This document shows, piece by piece, positions 1 through 7,222 of a DNA stretch of 23,807 nucleotides (position 1 is its first letter; each line of letters begins with the position of its first letter). Below the pieces are notes generated by a model, which was given only the letters and a program-made list of their open reading frames with translations, had not been told where the DNA came from and did no database searches. The translations under genes were made by a program, and so were the position numbers. The stretch spans positions 1 through 23,807 of the forward strand of contig JBLHJR010000049.1 of the NCBI GenBank assembly GCA_047619205.1, written 5' to 3'. This stretch comes from Endobugula sp047619205 (GTDB lineage: Bacteria > Pseudomonadota > Gammaproteobacteria > Pseudomonadales > Cellvibrionaceae).

Positions 1-344
1 ATCCCGCAATTCGTCTCTCGCTCTTAAATTTAAGCGAATACTATGCCTGATGTCGCGGCAAAAGACCAGAATTAAGGGTTAACTATTTGTTTTTATTATA
101 AAAGGGCATTAGCATAAATTAGCCGTGATTGGAGGGGGAGCCACTTGAAGATACGTTACGGAGAGTGATTCGTGAGGAAATACCTACGGGCTAAAATCAG
201 TAATGTTCACATCGCATCAATCAACTGGGGCCAGATAAGGTTTTTTTAAGTGCTAGTTATTTAATGCTTATCTGACTCCAGCAGCTCGAATTTCTCAAAA
301 GGGTGTATACTAGGGTTATAAAAAACCCCCTAACGAGGTGCGTC
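1..344. other. gene-free leader before the toxin-antitoxin pair
   Basis: No convincing gene is visible here. A TATACT hexamer at 306-311 could be the -10 box for the downstream antitoxin-toxin pair, but no good -35 box lies at the right distance. Around 133-195 one plus-strand frame reads like a worn Nudix-type helix, but it is short, bounded by stops and lacks a key glutamate, so it is not called as a gene. Confidence 0.5.
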
Positions 345-584
345 ATGGCAACACAGAAACGAAATTATAATATGACCGAGGCGACGGATAAGTGGGTTAA
401 GCTACGTGGTAACGGCACTGTTTACGCCAGTGAAAGCGAGTATGTTCGCGCCCTAATCATCCGTGATATGGAACAACACGGAGAAGTAGAAAACATACGT
501 GCCGCCATTATGAAAGGCGAAAATAGCGGCATGAGTAACAAAACCCCCGAAGACATTAAGCAGGCCGTTTTAAAAAGAAAGTGA
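345..584 (+). CDS. parD: ParD-like antitoxin (ribbon-helix-helix, type II TA)
   Basis: A 79-residue protein read as the antitoxin of a ParDE-type toxin-antitoxin module. Residues 6-40 have the short strand followed by two helices expected of a CopG/ParD ribbon-helix-helix DNA-binding fold, including S-E-S-E-Y-V-R-A-L-I at the second helix. The charged C-terminal half would wrap the toxin. An upstream GTG at 303 is in frame, but the ATG at 345 is preferred because AGG lies 8-9 bases before it and the protein then has the usual family length. Its TGA stop overlaps a possible GTG start of the toxin at 581, which implies translational coupling. By family precedent the antitoxin, alone or with toxin, represses this promoter. 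Recognition is from fold and gene order, not a database match. Confidence 0.85.
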   Translation: MATQKRNYNMTEATDKWVKLRGNGTVYASESEYVRALIIRDMEQHGEVENIRAAIMKGENSGMSNKTPEDIKQAVLKRK

Positions 585-589
585 ATTGT

Positions 590-883
590 ATGAAGGCTTA
601 CCGACTGACCATAGAAGCCGAATATGATATGGATGGTATTCTTGAGCAAGGAATTGACGATTACGGTGTAGATACGGCAATAAGTTATTACGATAACTTC
701 CAGCGGCGTTTTGATGAGTTGGTTGAAACGCCCCACCTCTACCCAGCCGTTGACGATATTTGCGTTGGGTATCGGCGTACGGTTTGCGGTGTACACTCTG
801 TATATTATCGTGTTGATCAGGAAGAGATTATCATCACTCGTATTCTCAAAAAGCAAAATCCCTCAAAGCACCTTTCCAGTTAG
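590..883 (+). CDS. parE: ParE-like toxin (RelE/ParE superfamily)
   Basis: A 97-residue toxin partner. The protein begins with M-K-A-Y-R-L-T, followed by a helical hairpin that includes Y-G-V-D-T-A and Y-Y-D-N-F-Q-R-R-F. It ends with the beta-sheet signature G-Y-R-R-T-V-C-G, then S-V-Y-Y-R-V and I-I-I-T-R-I-L-K, which is the normal ParE/RelE core. ParE proteins usually poison DNA gyrase, whereas RelE relatives cut mRNA. The sequence resembles the ParE branch, but the target is inferred. An alternative GTG start at 581 overlaps the antitoxin stop. The ATG at 590 gives the usual N-terminus, and neither start has a strong ribosome-binding site. Full length and apparently intact. Confidence 0.85.
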   Translation: MKAYRLTIEAEYDMDGILEQGIDDYGVDTAISYYDNFQRRFDELVETPHLYPAVDDICVGYRRTVCGVHSVYYRVDQEEIIITRILKKQNPSKHLSS

Positions 884-935
884 TCCGTCCCTTCCTATTG
901 TTTGCATAGCCTTAAGTTAACCACAAACCAAACGC

Positions 936-1079
936 TTATAATTGCCGAATATGAACAACACATAAACCTTCTGTTAGCGTTTTTAATATGTCTACTCGTA
1001 CCGCCAACCACTGCATCTCATCTGCGGTAATCTCATACTTATCAAGACTATAGGGGTCACCCCCCCCTAAACGTGTAAA
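936..1079 (-). pseudogene. short unidentified ORF remnant
   Basis: On the minus strand a run of about 45 codons reads like a real protein segment (D-P-Y-S-L-D-K-Y-E-I-T-A-D-E-M, then W-L-A-V-R-V-D-I-L) and ends at a TAA at 936-938. It lacks a convincing start; an in-frame stop lies just upstream, near a run of eight Cs on the plus strand. I do not recognise the family. It may be the tail of a broken gene or chance. Confidence 0.25.
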
Positions 1080-1142
1080 TTAATATTCGCTTTTGGGGGC
1101 AGTCGATTAACAATGACTTAGAGTGGGTGTCCTCCAATGATC

Positions 1143-1454
1143 CTCGGGATTACAAACCAATGCGAACGTGATGTTAACGCCATGCAAATTCTTCACACGA
1201 ACAGAGATTATTGGTGTATTGAGAATAGTTGCCACGATATTCTGGGCTAGGTTCATGATGAAGATAGCTGCCGCATTCGGACGGGGTATGGGCCAGAAAA
1301 CTTAAGTCGAATTAGACGCCTTGCCATTGGTGTTATTAAATCAGTCAGCTCAAAAGGCGTTGCAGAGACTACGAGAGACTTTGTTATGAATGTACGCTTA
1401 GTGTTCGATTATTTGAAAATGACCAAAAACTCACAGGCTAAATTTGTAAGCTAG
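1143..1454 (+). pseudogene. ISAs1-family transposase, 3' remnant
   Basis: This is the C-terminal part of an ISAs1-type DDE transposase, with no start and an in-frame TAG at 1248-1250. Reading through that stop gives W-C-I-E-N-S-C-H, then D-E-D-S-C-R-I-R-T-G-Y-G-P-E-N, then R-I-R-R-L-A-I-G-V-I-K-S, and finally V-F-D-Y-L-K-M-T-K-N-S before the natural TAG at 1452-1454. The W-x-I-E-N block and the E-D-x-x-R-I-R block are hallmarks of this family. The piece is too short and broken to be active. Its 5' edge lies close to a GTGGGTGTCCT motif at 1123-1133 that also occurs at other broken genes in this window. No terminal repeat was identified. Confidence 0.8.
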
Positions 1455-1583
1455 AGACTGAGAACAAATTTACCGTGGTGTCATGCCGTTTACGGTTGAC
1501 GTTCTCCCGCCGTGTTATTCAAACTAAGCTGCCAACACTTTATGCAGCGAAGCTTAAGCCATCAGTCAACGTCCTTTCAGAGC

Positions 1584-2513
1584 TTAAGCCGCTAACTCCA
1601 TCTTACTATCGTCAATGCCAAGGCTGCTTAGTAGCTTAGCAATACCTTTTACGTCTACACAGATCCCTTGGCTTCGTTCGTCCCGAGAATCTGTTATTAT
1701 TTGTTGATAGCTGGGGAAGTCAATGGCCGATAAAACACTTTCCCAGACATCTAGCTCATTGTCACCAAAGGCTTGCACCGCTTGCGGTAAAGTATTGATA
1801 TAAAGCGATCGATGCTCCGGAGAGAGGTGTTGAAAAATTTCAGCCATTGTATACGAAAAAACACTGGCATGACTCCATTCATCGGCCGCATGAGCTTCAA
1901 CCGTTACATAACACAAAGGTTGCAACCTATCATCTTTGGATAATGCCCCTAAATAATCCGTGATTAAAGTTTCTGAGGCACAAGCAACTGCTAGTCTTAC
2001 CAGCTTACGCTCTTCATTATCTTGGCATTCTAATAACATTTTGTCTAGCTGACGAATAAGCTGGAATTTTGGCAGTTTAATGCGTTTTAGGCCCCGTTCA
2101 CGATAAACAATATTGATACTCTTGACCGCCATCAATGTATGAAAACCTTCGTCGACTAACGCTTGACTAATCGAATTCTGAATAGCATCATTTCTTGAAC
2201 CGGGATACTCCGCATCTATCAGCAAGTCGCATACTGGCGCGATCAATTTAGATTCTATCTGAATGGTTTTTTCGTTATAAATAATCCAACCGTACGATAA
2301 TACTTTACGCTTCATATCTTCGTCCGCACTCAGCCAGGCAGCGTGCTGGTGAAAGGGTAATAAACTTTCTTTAAAGTCATCTTTTTCTGGATCAAAAGCA
2401 AGCTCGACGCTTGGATCGCCGTCAAGCACTTTAGCTCTTTTATTCCATAAGTTTGTTAAACCATTCAGCACCTTCATAACCTGATTGTTATCTGCTTGAT
2501 GTGTCATAATCAT
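1584..2513 (-). CDS. AurF-like non-heme di-iron oxygenase
   Basis: A 309-residue protein resembling p-aminobenzoate N-oxygenase AurF, a soluble di-iron enzyme that oxidises arylamines through hydroxylamines to nitro compounds. The ligand pattern is complete and correctly spaced: E87, then E122-x-x-H125 (D-E-G-F-H), E181 (S-E-T-L-I-T-D), and H208-x3-E212-x2-H215 (H-A-A-D-E-W-S-H). As I remember AurF, its ligands are E101, E136, H139, E196, H223, E227 and H230, which gives nearly identical gaps. The ATG at 2511-2513 follows AAAAGGA by a few bases; a second ATG two codons later is also possible. It faces away from a flavin/2Fe-2S reductase and an amidotransferase gene, which suggests an electron donor and partner enzyme. 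Family assignment is strong; the substrate is unknown and need not be p-aminobenzoate. Confidence 0.85.
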   Translation of the reverse strand: MIMTHQADNNQVMKVLNGLTNLWNKRAKVLDGDPSVELAFDPEKDDFKESLLPFHQHAAWLSADEDMKRKVLSYGWIIYNEKTIQIESKLIAPVCDLLIDAEYPGSRNDAIQNSISQALVDEGFHTLMAVKSINIVYRERGLKRIKLPKFQLIRQLDKMLLECQDNEERKLVRLAVACASETLITDYLGALSKDDRLQPLCYVTVEAHAADEWSHASVFSYTMAEIFQHLSPEHRSLYINTLPQAVQAFGDNELDVWESVLSAIDFPSYQQIITDSRDERSQGICVDVKGIAKLLSSLGIDDSKMELAA

Positions 2514-2803
2514 TATATCCTTTTAAGTTATAGTTGTTTATGTAGACTACTTCTTTACAGAAACTTTCAACGGTTAAAGTCTCATTAATGAAGCGTTTTT
2601 TTCATTTACAAAAAGTAGAAAAATATTTACTCAATAATTCGAGAAGAAGATTGAACACCAAGTATAGTTTCGAGTCAACACAAGAATATTTATTAAGTAG
2701 GTTTTTCTCGAAGCAAATATTTTCATGATGTTTTCGACACGACAACCTCTTTTTATCTAAGACACGTGCTTAAATCAGTTAAATTTATATAATGTTAGAA
2801 ATA

Positions 2804-4009
2804 ATGAGACCTTTGCACGAAGCACGTTATAAATAGATCAATGATTTGGCATCATATAAAAAGAAATTCACAGCTGTTTTTTACAAAAAAAATCAAAAAA
2901 ACGCGTTTAACAGGCATTTTAGCCCCATACTCTGTTTTTTAGGTGCTACTCTCCTGTATCCAACACATCTTTTTTTGTCAATTAACACCACGCTTAATAT
3001 TATGATCCACACACTATAAATTAAAGCGCATTCGATTTCTGGCGTTGCCCAGATAACGTGCCTGCCCCATACCATGATGTTATTTTAATACACCAAACAC
3101 GCGCTCTACGGTACTGCGTATTCGAGATTTGACGTTGTTATTTGATTTCTGTATGGACGTTAATGGCTTGTTACGATAAGCCCTTTCTAACACGCGATTG
3201 TCAATCTTGCGCTCAGCCAACCATTCATCTGTTTTCCGCTCGCATAAGCACTATCCGCATACACTTGAGATTCTGAGCCACTGAGTAAATCGGTAAAACA
3301 GCGCGAATCATGGACATTGCCGGCGGTAAAATCCGTTGATTTTATAAAACCATCTTCATCTACATTAATGTGTGCTTTAAAACCGTAGGTGATTTTCTTT
3401 TTACCATCCGACCCTGTCTTCAGTTGTACGCGGCCTCTGGGTCTTGGGTGTTTTCTCCATTCACGCCTTTATTCGGGCGGTTACGTTGAGCTTTGATCAC
3501 GCTCGCCTCTACAGTGCTGATCTCTCCGCTTCTGAGATACAATCCTTTTTCACTGAGCTGCTGATTGACCTGCTCTAAAAATAGAACGTGCAATGCTTGT
3601 ACTTCATGCTTGTTACGAAAGCGCCACAGCGTACTATGGTCCGGCAGTGACTGTGACAGACTGATGCCCACAAAACGACGAAACAATCAATCACGAGCTA
3701 ATTGCTTTTCTAGTTGTGAATCACTTAACCCATACCACGCTTGCAATACCAATGCTTTGAACATCATCAAGGGAGGCCATGCCTGTTCCCCGCACGTTTT
3801 GTTATGAATGCTTTTAAGCTTTTCCTCGAAGCGGCTCCAATCAATTAGGTCATGTACATCATCTCATTCAGTCACTGCATCATGTTCAATAATGAGGGCA
3901 TCGGCTAGGCTTTGTTGTCTACGACATGGTTATTTTTTCTAGGCTGATTTTACTCTGAACATTATCCTACACCATTAGTATTATTGGGAGTTGCGAGAAA
4001 AGGTCTCAT
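2804..4009 (-). mobile_element. decayed IS5-family insertion sequence
   Basis: A 1,206-bp element, about the size of IS5. The left end begins ATGAGACCTTTGCACG and the right end, read inward, begins ATGAGACCTTTTCTCG, so the outer 11 bases match. Both ends are flanked by AATA (2800-2803 and 4010-4013), a likely 4-bp target duplication; a 3-bp TAA reading is also possible. The element sits in the intergenic region between the divergent oxygenase and reductase genes. Its transposase is inactivated by several stops and frameshifts, so the insertion is old and can move only if a transposase is supplied from elsewhere. Confidence 0.85.
2978..3927 (-). pseudogene. IS5-family transposase, inactivated
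   Basis: Reassembling frames gives an almost complete IS5-type DDE transposase. In order: S-L-A-D-A-L-I-I-E-H, a TGA, D-D-V-H-D-L-I-D-W-S-R-F-E-E, then W-Y-G-L-S-D-S-Q-L-E and A-R-D followed by another TGA. Next come L-F-R-R-F-V-G-I-S-L and L-P-D-H-S-T-L-W-R-F-R, V-E-A-S-V-I-K-A-Q (the first catalytic Asp appears replaced by Glu), and a frameshift near 3420. Then Y-G-F-K-A-H-I-N-V-D, a second frameshift near 3225, T-V-E-R-V-F-G-V-L-K followed by TAA, G-M-G-Q-A-R-Y-L-G-N-A-R-N-R, a TAG, and the terminal H-N-I-K-R-G-V. With at least four nonsense codons and two frameshifts it cannot make active protein. Short open frames at 2893-3075 and 3420-3686 are pieces of, or out of frame with, this gene. 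Confidence 0.85.
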
Positions 4010-4026
4010 AATAAAATTAAAAAAAG

Positions 4027-4056
4027 TTTACATTAACAGATAGCTTACTATATAGT
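4027..4056 (+). promoter_or_regulatory. candidate sigma-70 promoter for the reductase
   Basis: TTTACA at 4027-4032 and TATAGT at 4051-4056 are separated by 18 bases, 33 bases before the reductase ATG. The pair lies outside the IS5 element, whose right end is at 4009, so it may be the native promoter. No strong ribosome-binding site precedes the ATG. Confidence 0.45.
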
Positions 4057-4088
4057 TTTGTATCGAAACAAAAAGACATTATAATATT

Positions 4089-5102
4089 ATGAATCAGCAC
4101 GCTGTTTGTATGGACATAAAACAAGACGTCGCAGGAGTAAAAACTTTCTGCTTTAAACCGAATGAAAACCTATCTTTTTCAGCGGGACAATTTATCACCT
4201 TATCACTACCGACTGATAAGGGTAGCATTCAGCGCAGCTACACACTAAGCAGCTCACCAAAAAATAACAGTACCTTTTCAATCACTGTACGAAAAGTGCC
4301 TAACGGCAAAGGCTCCCATTGGCTTCACCAACATTTACAGCCGGGTACCAAAATAGAGTTTAACGGCCCTTATGGTCGCTTTGTACCTGATGAGTTTGAA
4401 CAGAAAAAACTGTTATTGCTTGCTGCAGGTAGTGGTATCACGCCATTTTTATCCACATTCCGTGGGTGGCGTGACCGAGGCATTTCTGTTGATGCCTTAC
4501 TAATTTTCAGCGTCAGAAACCCAGGGCAAATAATTGAATATCAAGAGCTGAAATCACTTTGTTACAGCATAAAGGGTCTTTCGATTATTTTTATGCCTGA
4601 AAACGTCGAACAGCAAAGTTGGTATGGCATTCGTGGTCGCCTGGATGCTTTATGGCTGCCCTCTTTGTGTAGAGATATCACTAAACGGGAAATTTTTACG
4701 TGTGGGCCAACCCCTTATATGCAGACGATTAAGCAATACTTACAAGACACGGATATAGGTTTAGCGAACTATCACGAGGAAGTTTTTCTTTCACCTCAGC
4801 AAGTGTCAATTGTATTGTCAGCAACTGAGCAAGAAAGCAATAAATTCACAGTTTACTTTGAAAATTCAGATATCAAAGTAAGCTGTCATGACCAAGAAAC
4901 ATTATTAGATGTCGCCGAAAATGCAGGCATGTCCATAAAAATGGCTTGTCGTTCAGGGATTTGTGGCAGCTGCATGACAATGAAAAAGTCAGGCAGTGTC
5001 GATATGCAAGATTTAGGCGGGATTTTACCTGCTGAGAAAAACAAAGGCATGATTTTACTATGCTGCAGTAAACCAGCCAGTGATATCGTGCTTGATATTT
5101 AA
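4089..5102 (+). CDS. NAD(P)H-dependent FAD/2Fe-2S oxidoreductase
   Basis: A 337-residue electron-transfer protein of the ferredoxin-NADP reductase superfamily with a C-terminal plant-type ferredoxin domain, the layout of Hcr- and VanB-like reductases. Residues 1-100 form the FAD domain, with R49-S-Y-T-L-S-S as the flavin-binding motif. Residues 105-235 form the nucleotide domain, with A-A-G-S-G-I-T-P at 112-119 and C-G-P-T-P-Y-M at 205-211. Residues 252-337 hold the 2Fe-2S cluster, with C287, C292, C295 and C325 or C326 as ligands. It would pass electrons from NAD(P)H through FAD to the cluster and then to a partner. The divergent di-iron oxygenase is the obvious candidate partner. The amidotransferase gene follows after 22 bases, so the two are probably co-transcribed. 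Confidence 0.9.
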   Translation: MNQHAVCMDIKQDVAGVKTFCFKPNENLSFSAGQFITLSLPTDKGSIQRSYTLSSSPKNNSTFSITVRKVPNGKGSHWLHQHLQPGTKIEFNGPYGRFVPDEFEQKKLLLLAAGSGITPFLSTFRGWRDRGISVDALLIFSVRNPGQIIEYQELKSLCYSIKGLSIIFMPENVEQQSWYGIRGRLDALWLPSLCRDITKREIFTCGPTPYMQTIKQYLQDTDIGLANYHEEVFLSPQQVSIVLSATEQESNKFTVYFENSDIKVSCHDQETLLDVAENAGMSIKMACRSGICGSCMTMKKSGSVDMQDLGGILPAEKNKGMILLCCSKPASDIVLDI

Positions 5103-5124
5103 ACGTGCCACAACAAGGAGAAAT

Positions 5125-5820
5125 ATGAAAAAAATACACGTGATCCGTCATTTAGCTTTTGAAGACCTAGGTAACATTCAGCCAGTTTTAGATCAACTGA
5201 GAGCCAAGGTGACTTATATTGAAGCGGGCCAAGACTTCATTGACAGCAGCGTTAATGACTGTGACCTACTGGTCATTCTCGGCGGCCCTATAGGGGTTTA
5301 TGATGAGGTAGATTACCCTTTTATAGCAGACGAATTGATTTTGATTCGGCAGCGCATTACATCTAAGAAACCCTTGTTGGGTATCTGTCTTGGTGCGCAA
5401 TTAATTGCCAGAGCTATGGGCTCAAAAGTATACCCAGGTCATCAAAAAGAAATTGGCTGGGGTCGATTAACGCTTAATGACCAGGTCAATAACCCTCTGA
5501 CGATATTGGGTGAACAAGCAATATTACATTGGCATGGAGATACCTTTGATCTGCCATCATCAGCGACGTTACTAGCCAGTAATGATAATTACCCTAATCA
5601 AGCTTTTGCCATTGAAGATTTTTGCTTAGCCGTACAATTTCACCCTGAAGTGACCGTCTCTGGTATGGAACGTTGGCTTATCGGCCATACGGCAGAAATA
5701 TCAGCAACAGATAAAGTGAGTGTCACTTCACTTCGCCAAGATAATGCTGAAATTGGTCGGACATTACAACCGATAGCGCAACAAATATGGATGAACTGGT
5801 TCAAGCAATTACCGTGGTAG
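5125..5820 (+). CDS. class I glutamine amidotransferase-like protein
   Basis: A 231-residue protein with the GATase1 fold, similar to the amidotransferase half of GMP synthase. The nucleophile elbow is G-I-C88-L-G-A-Q and the other catalytic residues are in Q-F-H173-P-E175-V, so the triad is intact. The oxyanion region is I-L-G-G-P-I-G. The ATG at 5125 is chosen because AAGGAG ends five bases before it; an upstream GTG-led frame overlaps the reductase and is less likely. No synthetase domain is attached, so it probably works as a hydrolase or with an unknown acceptor. In aniline-degradation clusters a protein of this fold (AtdA2, from memory) cleaves gamma-glutamylanilide, and the oxygenase and reductase here recall that arrangement. 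The function is inference; the family call is firm. Confidence 0.85.
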   Translation: MKKIHVIRHLAFEDLGNIQPVLDQLRAKVTYIEAGQDFIDSSVNDCDLLVILGGPIGVYDEVDYPFIADELILIRQRITSKKPLLGICLGAQLIARAMGSKVYPGHQKEIGWGRLTLNDQVNNPLTILGEQAILHWHGDTFDLPSSATLLASNDNYPNQAFAIEDFCLAVQFHPEVTVSGMERWLIGHTAEISATDKVSVTSLRQDNAEIGRTLQPIAQQIWMNWFKQLPW

Positions 5821-6327
5821 CTAACCATTAGCACAATAATAGCACTAGAGAACAGATCAATATTTATTAAACAAGGCTGAAATAATTATGTAGTAGATAA
5901 GTGCCTGTCCTTGATTCATTACAGTGGTAGCCATGCTGGCTTCGGCTACAGCACTGGTACATGGTGATTATGGAGAAGCTGACTACTTTTTCACGATTTT
6001 GAACTTATGCTTTGGTTGTAGAGGTCTGTTTTGTTTGGCGTAAAAATCAGTAACTTCTTTCTGGTGCTTCCTTTCTTGGGATGAATTTAGCGTTGCTTTG
6101 GCGCTGTTAATTCAATGTCTTGATCCAAAAATTGAGTCAGCATGAACTGATGGATAGAGTCGAAAAAGACAGAGTTATACACAATAAGTCCCCTTCTATA
6201 TAAATGAGTTGACAGAAATCATGCCTTGCAGGCAGTATTGTCATGAAAACGTGAATCTTTCCAGCTTTGCAAAAAGTTGAAATTACTAAAATGTGTGTTT
6301 TTGGTAGAAAATTCATCAACTTAAGCC
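5821..6327. other. intergenic region with decayed coding traces
   Basis: No intact gene is visible. On the minus strand, around 6185 down to 5985, two overlapping frames look like a frameshifted small protein: one includes M-L-T-Q-F-L-D-Q-D-I-E-L-T-A-P-K-Q and the other continues with E-R-K-H-Q-K-E-V-T-D-F-Y and K-H-K-F-K-I-V-K-K before a stop. I do not recognise the family. At 5922-5956 CAGTG-G-TAGCC pairs with GGCTA-C-AG-CACTG to form a hairpin with no U-run after it. Confidence 0.3.
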
Positions 6328-6403
6328 GGATTCCTCGAAAAACTCTATTGGTAATATGAGGAATCCCTTGAATAATGATATTGGGGAAGGTTTCCTCAAT
6401 ATC
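6328..6403. promoter_or_regulatory. pair of inverted repeats upstream of the VOC gene
   Basis: Two dyads lie in tandem. GGATTCCTC (6328-6336) pairs with GAGGAATCC (6358-6366) across a 21-base loop. The sequence at 6377-6403 is a near-perfect 27-bp palindrome with arms GATATTG and CAATATC around GGGGAAGGTTTCCT. Both contain the GAGGAA/TTCCTC core. They could be operators for a dimeric regulator, RNA hairpins, or the folded arms of a recombination site, since GTTAGGC follows six bases later. Confidence 0.4.
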
Positions 6404-6408
6404 ATACT

Positions 6409-6862
6409 GTTAGGCATCTTGGAGGAATAAAATGAGCATCAAAGTAACAGGTGTAGATCATATAATGATTACAGTGGGTGACATTGATGAAGCGAAAGAT
6501 TTCTATGACAAAGTTCTAAAGTTGGATGAGCTGACAATTCCACCCGAAATAACAGGGCCTCGTGCATGGTATTCACTTGGTTCTTCTGTCTTGCACGTGA
6601 ATCAACATGAATCACATAAAGCAGGCTTTCAACATTTTGGCATTACCGTTGAATCAGGAAAATATGAATCTTATATTGATGCAATAAAAGACACTGGTTA
6701 TAAAAGCATTACTGAGAATCAGTTGTATGATGATGGCCTGTATAGGATTTTTGTTGATGATCCGTTCGGAAATACAATTGAAATCAGTAATGCCTAACAA
6801 AAACATCTAGCGGACAAAAATTGCTCCGCTTCGCTCTACAATTTTAGCCGCTAATGTTGGCG
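6409..6862 (+). mobile_element. candidate integron gene cassette carrying the VOC gene
   Basis: A GTTAGGC core site at 6409-6415 matches the GTTRRRY consensus, and an attC-like site closes the unit at 6792-6868. The gene fills almost all the space between them, as in integron cassettes: one short promoterless-looking gene with its stop codon inside the attC start. No integrase gene is present in the window, so this would be a lone cassette, or one end of an array. Support comes from the pairing pattern and core sites only. Confidence 0.55.
6432..6797 (+). CDS. VOC-family (glyoxalase/bleomycin-resistance fold) protein
   Basis: A 121-residue single-domain vicinal-oxygen-chelate protein. The fold signature is V-D-H10-I near the start, F-Q-H68-F-G-I in the middle and P-F-G-N-T-I-E117-I at the end. 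H10, H68 and E117 are the usual metal ligands, and the homodimer would complete the sites. Members include glyoxalases, dioxygenases and antibiotic-binding proteins; the reaction here cannot be read from sequence. The start is clear: GGAGG lies 6 bases before the ATG. The TAA stop lies inside GCCTAAC, the first core of a probable attC site, so the gene appears to be an integron cassette. Such cassettes often carry VOC genes linked to resistance or detoxification, but no specific drug is implied. Confidence 0.85.
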   Translation: MSIKVTGVDHIMITVGDIDEAKDFYDKVLKLDELTIPPEITGPRAWYSLGSSVLHVNQHESHKAGFQHFGITVESGKYESYIDAIKDTGYKSITENQLYDDGLYRIFVDDPFGNTIEISNA

Positions 6863-6868
6863 TTAAAA
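6792..6868 (+). repeat. attC-like recombination site
   Basis: GCCTAAC at 6792-6798 fits the RYYYAAC core and GTTAAAA at 6862-6868 fits GTTRRRY except for its last base. Between them are two complementary arms: AACAT-C-TAGCGG-ACAAAAATTG pairs with CAATTTTAG-CCGCTA-ATGTT, around a short GC-rich loop (GCTCCGCTTCGCTC). Imperfect arms with unpaired bases are typical of attC sites folded for integrase. Confidence 0.6.
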
Positions 6869-7222
6869 TAGCAGGGACACCCGCCCTATAAGACATATCG
6901 AAAACACATAGGAAAACACATAAACACATAAACACATAAACACATAGGACACCCACCGGTAAAAAACCTGAAAAGATTAAGGTGGGTTGTTCAACAGTTT
7001 GCGTCATCGCTTATTGGGTCGAATGACGGGTCGTTTGGGGTGGGGGAGTGATTATTTAGGCATACAACAGCGTTTGTAGCGTTTGCCACTACCGCAGGGG
7101 CAGGGTGCTTTACCTCTGATCTTGATATCTTTTTCAATGCCCAGCACATCTTGTTGATAGAAACGGGTTAATGTCTTGAATAATTGAGGGTGCTTTTGTT
7201 TTAGCATTTTTGGTCTTTCAAA
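6866..7222. repeat. SEC-C repeat family, copy A
   Basis: About 357 bp that recurs near 12.5 and 14.9 kb. It begins AAATAGCAGGGACACCC, carries a second GGACACCCACC box at 6947-6957, a hairpin pairing ACCCACC with GGTGGGT (6951-6987), a G-rich TGGGGTGGGGGAGTG block, and ends within the 3' part of the mtfA-like gene. In this copy the SEC-C codons are intact. The other copies diverge from this one after CTTTCA at about 7220. Confidence 0.8.
6914..6945. repeat. four tandem copies of AAACACAT
   Basis: Four perfect 8-bp units lie inside repeat copy A. The other copies have one or two units here, with TCG insertions, so this part varies by slippage. It is too short and uniform to be a CRISPR array. 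Confidence 0.85.

Noticed and set aside
120..200. Nudix-like helix E-G-E-P-L-E-D-T-L-R-R-V-I-R-E-E
   Set aside because: Only about 20 codons, stops on both sides, valine where the Nudix box needs glutamate, and no fold context.
422..856. 144-codon frame antisense to the toxin-antitoxin genes
   Set aside because: Shadow of two well-supported genes on the other strand, with no ribosome site or recognisable sequence.
5922..5956. Hairpin in the 5.9-kb intergenic region as a terminator or attC site
   Set aside because: No T-run follows and no RYYYAAC/GTTRRRY cores flank it.
6914..6945. Tandem AAACACAT units as a CRISPR array
   Set aside because: Units are 8 bp, adjacent, and have no spacers.
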